DNA from: Acanthaster planci
Lineage: Eukaryota; Echinodermata; Asteroidea; Valvatida; Acanthasteridae
Length of the DNA: 64,000 nt
Reading direction: 5' to 3'
Assembly (NCBI RefSeq): GCF_001949145.1
Contig: NW_019091463.1
Coordinates: 366,929 to 430,928, forward strand
Numbering within the stretch: the first letter of the stretch is position 1; each line of letters starts with the position of its first letter. A model generated the notes under the pieces. The model was not told the DNA's origin and ran no database searches. It worked only from the letters and a program-made list of their open reading frames with translations. Of the stretch, positions 39,901 through 51,900 are shown piece by piece. Made by a program: the position numbers and the translations under genes.

Positions 39901-42900
39901 TATTTAGGAAGTTCGTAGTGACTGGTTTCAACCTGGGAAAAAATGGCTGATAGCTCTAAGCGCAAGACTAAGCCTAAAAGCAGAAGAAAGGTAAGTTGCT
40001 TTGAATAGGCCCTTGGGTATGGCAATTATTGGAAAGGAACTCGACTCATTATAGTATCAATTATCTCTCCAATCTGCGTAATGGAGTCGTACATCCTACA
40101 TTGCAATCGGCCTCTCTAGCAGGTGACAGGTGTTATTTATTTCTGATGGTACCCCTTTATTGTCATCTGCTGTGCATGTAGACTATAGAATTTATTTTGT
40201 AATTTTATTTCACCATGGAGGAATAAATCGCGCACGGTTTCACAATGCCTCATAAAATTACCTCATTGAATTGCTTTTTTGTCAATACATGTATGTGTGT
40301 GGCATTTGTTTCTAATGTCGCGGAGGATTGCATGCTGGTGAAATGCCAGACACGTGCATTTTATTTGTGGTGGAATTTAATGCGCTCACTGTGTAAAATT
40401 GATTTAAACGATGGCTATTTTGTGGTTTCATTTCAGTCACCCTACCTCTAAGCCTTTTTTTAGTCCACTTTCATCTTATTCTCTCTTACATTGTACCATG
40501 TTAATGAGTGTAACTGATACCTCCGATTGCTTAGGGCCTTCACAAAAAAGTCACAGTGAAGGAGACAATGAAGAAATGTTCAAGTTTAAGAGGTGGGAAG
40601 AAAAGCCCAGATAACTTTATCTAAGAAAAACCCAAGGAATCAAGTACCGGTAGGGAATGAAACCCTCCATGGAGCTGTTTGTAATTTCACAGAATCTCGT
40701 GGGATTAAATATTGGTTGGGCCATTGTTCTTTTTAGATCAGAATTACCAGTAACTAGTGTTTTGTGCTTATTCTAATCACTGGCCAGATGATCAGGCTAC
40801 ATTTTGAAGTTGCTACATTTTGAATTAGAAATAACAGTTCTATAAGTTTATTGTAAAAGCGTCAAGAATCCTCTGAGGAATAAATGTACATGTATTCAAC
40901 GTTTCTCTTGTTGGGTCAGTTATCAACTTAAAAGATAGACCCAAACCCACACAAGATTTCACAATAACCCCAGGGAAATGACTATTGTACATGTATTTGG
41001 AGATACCACACGAGTTGCATCAGAGCATTGAGAATGGTCAGGTGCTACTCAAGGAGAGCTTAATTACACCTTTGCCAACAGTGAAGTGCTCTGGGAGACC
41101 TGGAAATGTACTGACCTGTCAACTTCTTGAGCCATTACTGGGAATAAATTGTTTTTGTGTTCACTTTGGACGATAAATGTACATTGTGTGCAATGGAATT
41201 AACACTCCAACCCTGATAATGCTTGTACCTGCGCCAGATTTTCATTGCTTACTCTGAAGTGTATTTAGACAGTGTCAAATGTTGGAGAAAATGGTGCTAA
41301 ATGAAACTGTGTGAAAGCAAGTGCCAATCTTGTCATCTTTGTGTGGACCTGAGAACTAAAAGGTCCACATAATGCAGGTTGTGTGAACCTTGTGTGGACT
41401 AAACCCTGTCCCCACAAGGGATTTCCCTCTCTGGAAACCAAGTTTAGGAGCACTGTGGGCTCAGGTTTATCAGTGACAAAAAGAATAGGTGAAGTTAAGG
41501 ACATTGTCAACCAAAACCCAGTGTAAAATATTGTTTGCTGTTCAAGAAAAATGGGTAATTGTACATGTACGTAACATGAACACGTGTGCCATTGTAAATG
41601 ATTCCATCAGTTTCCATCTTTCCAATCACTGAGTGACTAAGAAGAAAATAATTACTCGACAAATCCATACGCTTAGTAAAAATGAGCGGGGAACTAGCCA
41701 CATGCAGAAAATATCAAGTGTCATTTAGTTGGTTACCTGTATTTTCTCTACAAGTCTTTCCTAAATTCAGCAAAGTTCTTCCATCAACTCCATCACATTC
41801 GTCTCTAGTCATTTGGCCGAATGCACGGGCAGTGTGCAAAAAAGTCAACAGCACTTCTTACCTATGGAGTCCAAGGAGTAAAACACTCAACACCAATTCT
41901 ATCTTGAAAGTACAACTATCGCACGTGTGCTCAATTGAAACAGTTACCCGTCAGCTTCTCCTGCTGCCAGTTGGGAGTGCTCATGCACAAAGAGGTCAGC
42001 CCATTCTTGTCTCTTTCATTGGATCCCCAGGTTGAAACACGGGACAACGAGATGAACCGTCTGTCACGGCAGCTGGAAGGAGGCCGCCCTTTTGACGTTG
42101 TGTCCACAGAGGCAAAGAACAGGAGCAATGAAAGGCTTATATCTCATCTGAATGTACAGGTTGGTGATGATTTTGCACTTTAATTTGCACAACCTCGTAA
42201 GAAATGGTTCAACACGATGACGGGTACTGCTTTATACTGTCTGTTTAAATTTGAACAGTTTTATGGAAAAATGCTTTTAGAACTTAAATTAGGCAACTAG
42301 AAATTGGGGAGGTTTCAGTGTCAAGACCAACCTGGCATCGCCTGCGCAATATCCCCAAAAGGATGGGAGGCCTGCGTGTAAAGGTCCCCTCTGTTACAAG
42401 TTGAATTGAACCGACAAAATTTGGATTATCCACCTGTAATGAACAAAAATACCCTCAAGTTTAGTGTCACCCCGAGATGCATTCCTGATACGCACATGTA
42501 CATGTATGTGATGATACATTTCATAGAGAAGAAATCAACTAGATGAAATTATTTTTCCGTCAGTCGTCTGCTTCAACCACTTATCTTCAAAATAGAACCT
42601 CAGAAAGAACTTTCATACTTTCCAATTGTGGCATTGTTTCCATGCTGACTTGTTGGACAAGGAGTCACCAACATGCACTTGTAATCGCAATCCACATACG
42701 TCAGACTGCATTTGTGCCTGCGTGCCCATTAATTTACACCTCCACTTGCCAAGAAAGAATGGACAGTGGCAGTGCACATGTAATTGCCTCACAAAGGTAT
42801 GCAATGTGCTGAATTGGTGCTGGTTGACTTGTTGTGGTAGTGTATTTTATTTGCTCTCTCTGTGAAAGACGTTACTTTGCAATACACGTACAATAAAGTT

Positions 42901-45900
42901 TGTGTTTGAAGAACATTGTCGAGGAATCTGTGTACAGTAGCTGTCTTCCATATCAGTGCTGGATGATACTGCAATGCATGTGTACGTAACATGTTTATAT
43001 TCCCACAAGTTGGTGTGAGTCTGCCTGCTTTACTGTGAATAAAGTCTGTAAAACGATGCACTTGTTAATGAACTCCTTTGACAACGCACAAGTGCTGCAA
43101 ATGCACTCAAGTAACAATACTCCTGACAATGAGAGCGGAATTGTGTTGAAGGTCAGCTATTTCATTTCTTACGTGTGAATAGTGTACATGCATGGATAGG
43201 TTTGAACAATGACCATGTGTCAACCACTTGTTGTTTATCAATCAGTTGCCTCTCAAACTGATGATTTTTTTCTAAACGTGCACGCATTAGGTCAGAATTG
43301 GAGCATGCTTTGTATATTGCTTTTTTCATTTGTGCATGAAGACCCGCCACTCCTTTCCTCCCTCACAGCAGGAGCATGAACTCTGGATAATTACATACAT
43401 GTACACCCTCAGTGCTGTGTGAGCAATAACCTAACAGCAAGCGCATTTTTATATCCAAAAATCTTGAACTCGCTCTTCACCATATACATGTAAGCTTGGA
43501 AATGTACATAAATTGTACAGGTCTCAAACTCTGTACTGCAAGAAGCCCATAGCATCATGGGATGGAACCAGTGCAGTATTGCCGCAAATCGTTTGACCAA
43601 TCTCTCCACAGATTGACTACCTACAACAAGCCAACCGGGATGCTGAGCGGCGCCTTCGCGAAGCCTCCATCGCCCGCGACAACGCCGACCAGAAAGCCCT
43701 GGAGCTCAGCCGGAAGAACGAGGAGCTGGCCGAGGAGCTGCGTAGTGTGGACCGGCTGGCCCACCGGCTGAAGGCCGACAAGGACAGCGTGATCCGGGCG
43801 GCCGACCAGGACGTGATCGAGGCCAAGGTGGAGCTGCAGGAGACTTCGCGGGAGGTGGAGGTGCTGGATCGGGAGCTAGAGCAGCTGAAACAGGTGCTGC
43901 ACAAGAAAGTGAAAGATGTAATATCTTATCTGGCAGGCAGAATTAGGAATCCTCCCCTGCTAGAAGCAAACCACTGCCATTACTGGCCATTGTACAATGT
44001 TGATGCATTACCTTGATGTGTCACCTTACAAAATTCTGCCTGATAAAATTGCCTACTCCAAATATTTGTATATATGAATTTGGACTTGACTTGTATGAGA
44101 TTGGATTTGAATTTGCCTGCACACTCATCTGGGTGAGACCAAGCTGTCTCCACTATTATAGAACGCATTGTTTGATTGCATGAAATTGTCTTTAACTACA
44201 TTGGACTGATTATTTGACTTCCCGATGCTTTCTTTTCAGGACAATAAGAGTCTGGTTGCTGACATTGATCAGGTCAATCTGGAGCTTTCACTTCAGAAAC
44301 AGGAAACTGAAAGAGTGCAAGATCTGTTAGTGAGGGTCCAAGATGACAAGAGGTGGTTGAGTGACAAAGTCAACAGGCTCACGTCAAATGGTTGGTGTAC
44401 ACTATGTGTCCATACCATGATTAATTATTAGCTGATCTATGTCTGCAAATTTAGAGCCGTGCTAAAAAGAACTTATTTAACTCCTTAATTCTGTAATTAT
44501 ACTGCCATAACACCATGATTTCAAATCAGCTGAAGGAGCTGCCACCTAACTGGCTTGTTGTTATATTGGTTCACCTCTGTTTTCATTTCTCTAACTCTTT
44601 CAATAAACCTGGGCGGTCAGAGCTTGTCTTTATTCCGTCACACATTCCAAAGTCCCAAAATGCTTCTGATCTGATCGTCATTGGTATTCTGACTTGGTTC
44701 TATTTGGATGCAGAGAGAGAACTTGTTCTAGAACTTGAACGGATCAGAAACAAAGCTGGTGGCAAGGCCAAGACCAAATCCCCCACCAAGATGGACACCT
44801 ACCTCAAGAGCCTTGAGGAGGAGCGGAATTACTACAAGGGGGAGGTGGATGTCCTGAACAAAGTGCTGAAGGGGCAGCACCTATCCCTGTCTGTTTCCAG
44901 AGACCGGAGTCCGACCAGGTCCGGACGAGGAACCAGTCCGTCAAGGACACCCAGCAAGATGGACAAGAAGGTAAGATTGGGCTGTGCTAACAAGTTGAAT
45001 TGAAATGCCCTGAATCTACAGAAAAGTGCATTTTAAGGAGTGATGTTTGATAGAATGAACTGGTTGATTGTTGAATGAAACCCCTTGGTTGAAACCGATG
45101 CCTCTCCTAATCCTTGTTCTGTCATCATTATTTGCCACAATGTGGAATTTCAATATGCCTCACCTGTTGTGTGCTGTGTTGTCAGAAAGTAATGGCAGTC
45201 ATTGAACAAATTATTGGGAGTGATACCCTGAATTTTATTATTATAGTGTAACACTCAGGATCCATTCACTTATCCCTGTTTTCATCTAGTCTGCCTCTCA
45301 CTATGAGGCCATCATACGTGTGCTGGAAGATGAGAGGGATTTTTACAAGCGCGAGTATGACACTCTCAGGGTGATCCGCTCGTCCAGCAGTCCCAAGAAA
45401 TCCAGCATGTCTCCCGCAGCAAGGGACAGGGTAAAGTATTGCTGCATTCAATTTGAACAGTTTTCAAAGTAAAAGGATTTTTGGTGAGCTGAGAAATTCC
45501 TTGCATTCCTTAGCAAAGACAAAGCAGTACTTGCACTTGCTGCGCAGTGATGTTGGTGTGTTGACCTACCCTGTTCGTGCAGACTGACTTGACCCAAGCT
45601 GGCCTGACCTGACCCAACATGACCTGACCTGACCTCTGCTCCTTTGGTTCAATGCACACAGAGTGTAGCCGAGGATACTGAGATTATCAAATTGAGAAGA
45701 GAGCGCGATGAGCTACAATCACTCCTGGACAAGTTTGAGAGGCACCTTGCTGAGGTAGATGTCACTGCTAGATTAACGAAGCATTTAAAAAGATGCAGGC
45801 CAAATATTTGGTTCTGGAATGGTGGGTAATGCTTTAGCTAGAAACTCCCAACAGTTTGTTGAACATTTCACATGGGTATCTAGGCCAGGACACGAGCAAA

Positions 45901-48900
45901 GGAGGATACAGCCTTCAACTCTTATAAATGTATGCTGTCCCTGGGCATTCAACTGCTTCACTTATCTAAAAAAAATCTTCAAACTTGAGTTTGTTATTGT
46001 CATGGTATTTTCTCTCCTTTCAATTTGTGTACCTCTAGATTCAAGCAAATGTTAAAGTCCTGACAAACGAGAGAGACAAGACAAATATTTTGTATGAACA
46101 GGTAAGGCACCAAACTGCAATTTGATTTGTGGACTCAATGAAGCGGGCAGTCTATAGCCTACATGTAGCGGCAAGGGGTAACAAGTGAAGACACTTCCTC
46201 ACTGAATACACTTCTTCACATTTGGATATTATAAATGGAATAGGGAAGCAGGTTTTCAGACTACATGTAAGTTCAGGAATGAAATGTTTAGCCCTAACCC
46301 ACTAGGGTGTATGTAAAATCATATTGAAATCGGAGGATTTGGAACTGTTGGGGCTACAGTGCAAAAATTGGAAAATATTTTTTAAATCAGATCTGTGTAG
46401 AAACGAAAGCATGACACAAGTGAACTTTGGACGTAGAAACTGAGTGTCTGCAGAGTGAACATTCACACTGAGCCTTGTGGTAAAGAAGTAGGTTTTACCT
46501 CATCTTATTAGAGCACTTTGGGTAATGAACTCAGGGATTCCTCAACAGCACCCTAGGCACTGTAGCTCACAAGCCTGAAGAAACCTGTAGAGAGGAGACA
46601 GTGAGAAGCAGTTACAGTTCTAGAAGTGGGAGGAAAACTCAGGCAGNNNNNNNNNNNNNNNNNNNNNNNNNNNNNNNNNNNNNNNNNNNNNNNNNNNNNN
46701 NNNNNNNNNNNNNNNNNNNNNNNNNNNNNNNNNNNNNNNNNNNNNNNNNNNNNNNNNNNNNNNNNNNNNNNNNNNNNNNNNNNNNNNNNNNNNNNNNNNN
46801 NNNNNNNNNNNNNNNNNNNNNNNNNNNNNNNNNNNNNNNNNNNNNNNNNNNNNNNNNNNNNNNNNNNNNNNNNNNNNNNNNNNNNNNNNNNNNNNNNNNN
46901 NNNNNNNNNNNNNNNNNNNNNNNNNNNNNNNNNNNNNNNNNNNNNNNNNNNNNNNNNNNNNNNNNNNNNNNNNNNNNNNNNNNNNNNNNNNNNNNNNNNN
47001 NNNNNNNNNNNNNNNNNNNNNNNNNNNNNNNNNNNNNNNNNNNNNNNNNNNNNNNNNNNNNNNNNNNNNNNNNNNNNNNNNNNNNNNNNNNNNNNNNNNN
47101 NNNNNNNNNNNNNNNNNNNNNNNNNNNNNNNNNNNNNNNNNNNNNNNNNNNNNNNNNNNNNNNNNNNNNNNNNNNNNNNNNNNNNNNNNNNNNNNNNNNN
47201 NNNNNNNNNNNNNNNNNNNNNNNNNNNNNNNNNNNNNNNNNNNNNNNNNNNNNNNNNNNNNNNNNNNNNNNNNNNNNNNNNNNNNNNNNNNNNNNNNNNN
47301 NNNNNNNNNNNNNNNNNNNNNNNNNNNNNNNNNNNNNNNNNNNNNNNNNNNNNNNNNAAAGGCAGAAATTTCAGAGTAAAACCCGCAGAGTCAGGTTGGG
47401 ATTGAAGACCAACCCAATCCATGTGTAAACTGGGCCGGGAATTGAACCTGGGTCACATGGATGAAAGGCAAGGAAAGAGCCACTATGCCAGCCTGACTCC
47501 CCACAGGTTTGTCCCCCCACGTAGAAACCTCCACTCCACTTAGAATGGGAAAAACATTAATTTATGATCAATGCTTGTCCTCATTCAGGCAAACAGCGAA
47601 CTGCAACGACTGCGGCGAGAAGCAGTTAAGTCGCCCAAGACATCCAGAGCCTCCGTGGCAGCTCAGTCCATCCTGCAGCGGGTGGAGCTGGAGAGGGATG
47701 AGGCCCTGGCTGACCTGAGAAGGATGGTGACCGAGAGGGACAGCCTCAGAGAGAGATTAAAGGTCAGGGATTATCTGAGTAGCTTCTAACAGTCTGTCAC
47801 AAGTCAAAGGCTGGAGGAACTAATTGATTGAATTGATGAAATGGGTAAGGTCCTGGCTGTTCAAGAAGTGATTAGAGCTAGGCCATTATGGGGTCTGACT
47901 CAAACTATAAAGCCTTGACCAAGAGGAGAAGTCCACTTTCTTGCATAAGTTGAACATCTGCATTGAAACTTGTCATGTTGAGCAACTGCATACTTGAGAA
48001 TTGGTGGGGAAAATTTTCATACCACCTGTTCCATGAGTTTGAAAAGTTTGCATAAAATGCTGGTGAAAATACTGTAAGAGGCTAAACCTTGTTTTTCTCC
48101 TTTCATTCAGATTTCCACGGACACTCATTTGAATGAAAAGGCGCGTCTTGAGCAGAAAGTTGAAGACTTGGAAAAAGCTGTTGAACATGTGAGCACTTAA
48201 AGTTTACTGAACATGCTGAATGCTGTTATGTTTTGGTCAGTATATGCAATGTGTGCTCACTGATGTCACTGTACGTATGTAGCACGTTATGTCCTGATGG
48301 AAACTACACGTACATATATTTTTGACGTTTCCTAGACACCTGTTTCTCGTATACATTGTTGGTATTTTTTGGCAACTGGTAATTAAAAAAATAGTTTGAA
48401 CTTATATGTACATCGGAAGGTAGTGCTGTACATTAAAGTCAGTGATGAGCGGAGATGATTTAACTTGACTTGACCTGTACTGAAATTTTCAAGTCTGTCA
48501 TGAGTCAAATAAAAGGACCCAGTTACAAGTAACAGAGTGAATTATGGCAAAGGAATACTGTTGTCACAGTGCATTTGAATAGCTCAAGACCCAACCATTG
48601 AAACTAGATGACTTTTGATCAACTTGTAATGCACTGAACTGTCGGTGCCCATGTTGAAGGGGTTGGAAGTACATAGGATCATTAGCATGATTTTTTTTCC
48701 TTAAAAAAAAAACAGGATTACCAACCAAAATGTTCATGTGTTTTACATTGCTTGTGACTGGTGTTCAGCTGGTGTTTGCTTTGCATGCACTCGTTTGCCT
48801 GTCTGCTTTAGAACATCACATGGTCTAGCTCAAAGTTGGAAAGGTAATAAGTAAAATTTGTCACCTTGCCTGGCAAGCAGACTGATTGCATATATCTTTC

Positions 48901-51900
48901 ATTCAATCCACTGAAGGCTGAGCAGGACCGCAGTAGCCTCCAATCCAGGGTCCAGTCATTCCAGGCTATGATATCCACTCTGGAGGAACAGGTCCGCTCC
49001 CAGGCTCTGCGGATAGAGGAAGCTTACGAGGAGTCTTCCCAACACAAGGCCACCTCCACTCAGATGAGGTTAGGCGATGACTGCCTTTTGCTCTGTGGCT
49101 TTCAAATTCACATTTTAAAAAGCTCAGGGGAAATGCCTCTTTAGAAGAATAAAAATGAATTCTTCTGACACAGAAAGAAGAGGAATTTCAATTATGTTTG
49201 GGTCATTTTCAGCTGTAGACAATTACAGCACAATATATTTTCCACTTCAGAAATTAATGGGCAGAATTATTGAATTCTTCCATATTTGGACTTGCCATTT
49301 TAATAGTAGTTTTGGATGAATCACCTTGATCCTGTGTTGGGTTGCAGATTGCTAGCTGAGCAGGCAGAGACATCACTAGGGGATCACCAACGAAGGTTGA
49401 ACCAACGTTCAGGGGAGTTACAAGCAGCTGACGAGAGAAATGCCCGACAGGAGGAGCGTATCAGTAAGTAAACTATTCTGGATTACCTGTTTACCCTCTG
49501 TTGCCTCCTAAAGATTTTGCCGTGAAATCCATCCATTACAAGGGCGTTTCTTAGTAACTGAATGTTTTAGAAGTGCAAACATAACTGTCGGAAAAAAAAT
49601 AACATGGTGTCTGGTTGTAATCATTTCATTGGATGAACTTTGAACATTCCTTTCTCTGTTTAAACTATTTTGCTCTGATTATGAAAATGAACTCTAGCTA
49701 AAGGAAGATCCGCTTGCCCTGTCCAATTTTTGAAGCATACAAATATAGTAGTACGTAGTATCAGTCAACTGTCAAATGTAGTATACTGCACAATTACCAT
49801 GTGTGTGAAGGTAGCAAGCAAATTTGGCAAGAAAATCTGTGATCTTTTGAATGGTCAGTTGATAAGTAAAACAAGCGTTACTCCTCGGTGAGTGATACAA
49901 GTATTCAAATCACCGCAGCATTCCATTCTCTACAGTATGAACCTGAAGTTCTTCACTTTTACAGACAGTATCATTTGAAGGGAATTCAAGAAATTGACCT
50001 TGTGACATCAAGACGACTTGAAAGTGCCTTCTATATAGCAATCCCAATATCTATCAATTTCTCCAGCCGATTTGACAATAACCAACAACGCCTTACACGA
50101 TGAGGTGAGGCAGCTTCGCGGGACCATCAGCTCACTAGACAGAGAGAAGGACACCCTCCAGAATGCAGTCGATGACAAGACGGAGAAGATTGCTGCCTTG
50201 GAGCAGGAGCTGCTTGGGAGAGGACGGACGCTGAGTGACACCAGGGCAACACTGGAGGATCTCCAAGACAGACTGGAGTAAGCAAATGAACCGTTTGCAA
50301 TTTAATGAGGGATAATCTGGGATCGTGGTATTTTCTACTCACAGGGTTCCCACGGTCATGGAGAATCTTGGAAAAAAAGTTGACCTAAAAAGTGATGGAA
50401 GTCTTGGAAAATTGGGGGAAAAAATAGGTAGCCCTGAAATCCTGTTTTCAGAGGGAAAAAAGACTTGGGGAAAAGTCACTGGCATCAAGATCATGCTAGG
50501 TTAGGTTTTGATGGGCTGCTTTTGATGTGATAATGGAATAATGATGAATTGACTGGCTATCCTTGTCAGTCTGACAGCTGTGGCATTCTTCCAGTTCATC
50601 GTACTAAACAACTTTTCTGTGTAAAACGGCATTAAATGTTCATGGAAATCTTCATATTTTAGTCCTGGAAAAGTCCTGGAATTTGGTTTTCAGATATCTG
50701 AAGGAACCCTGTACTCAGCAACATCCAACTGTGGAATGGTCTGAAGTCTTGTGCCATTCTCACCCGCTGTGAACAGTGTGTTGGTGATAGGGAATACTTG
50801 TTGCTGTATGGGGGGGGGCTTTCTCTGTAGCATGTGATGTAGCAAGTCAGCACCAGATGTTATTCTTTACTTACCACACAAAAAGCACAGGTCACCCAGA
50901 GATACTTTCTGTACTTGTGTCGTGCTGTGACAAAATCACAAACAAGTCTGTGCAAAAGACGGATTCTTCGCTTTTGACCTCACTGTCAACGGAAAAGCAA
51001 GTTGCACACTTGTTAGAAATATAAAGCATTATGTTTTCTGTACACATTTTAAATGCTATGACTGATGATTACTTTTTCAGGATCAAAAAGTCAAGCTTCC
51101 TGTTCAATATGATGGGGAGATTCACAAAATTTAATGAGAAAACTGCCGTGCGTGGTCACCCAAGATTTTAGTCGGCGTATTATTGACAGCTGTTTCACCA
51201 CATTTCAGGCGTGCCAATGACGAACTGGGAACTAAAGATCGTGAGGTGCGCAGCCTACGCAGGCAGCTAGATTCATCACGCGATGAGTTGACGGAGACAG
51301 TGCGAGGCCGAGATGCTACCATGAGAGAAAACAGGAGGCTGCAAGAAGACTTGGCAACAATGACAAGAGAAAACCAGGTAAATAATCCTGATGAAAATTG
51401 AACATTGTACACCTTTTTTATTTAACTTGTTTAGGGAAAAATGCACTGAAGAAATATTTTATCAATTCTTATTTAACCAGGGGCCCCAGGGGAGAAGACA
51501 TTGAAGAAATGTTCACTTTAAGAGGTGGGAAGAAAAATCCTTTTAAATGTTTTGGGGAAACCCATGGACACCCACACATTGGCCTGTTTGGTGTCAAACC
51601 TAAGTCACAGAGGTGGAAAGCATGGAAAGTGCCACTTCTCCAACCTGACATTCCTTGAAATACTCATTCTGATGTTGTACGAATCAGAGGTACACGGGAC
51701 GCTATAACACTGCTGTTGGTATTAAACCAGTCAGTGTAGAAGATTCAAGTTTGCTTGAACATAAGTGGTACATTTTTTCCCCGGAGTTACCTGGTGGAGT
51801 TTTGCCAGGAGTATTGCCAGGAGACCCAAGTTGGACTTGATGCCTTACACTCTGTCTTGTCACCTCAGGCAGTCAATATCGAGCTGGAGGAGGCAATAGA

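Larger units (their letters stand above)
36928..42030 (+). other. CEP135 intron 4, 5.1 kb
   Basis: The largest CEP135 coding intron. It contains a second TTAA hairpin (37963-38021), an (AAT)n run near 38745, a SINE fragment (about 40555-40690) and a candidate alternative first exon (39943-39990). No exon is needed here to keep the reading frame. Confidence 0.7.

Noticed and set aside
46553-47428. Long open frames across the N run
   Set aside because: They are open only because the gap has no sequence.
47430-47500. A functional tRNA gene
   Set aside because: Box A and box B are present but the acceptor stem does not pair and the sequence continues into a repeated body; it is a SINE head.
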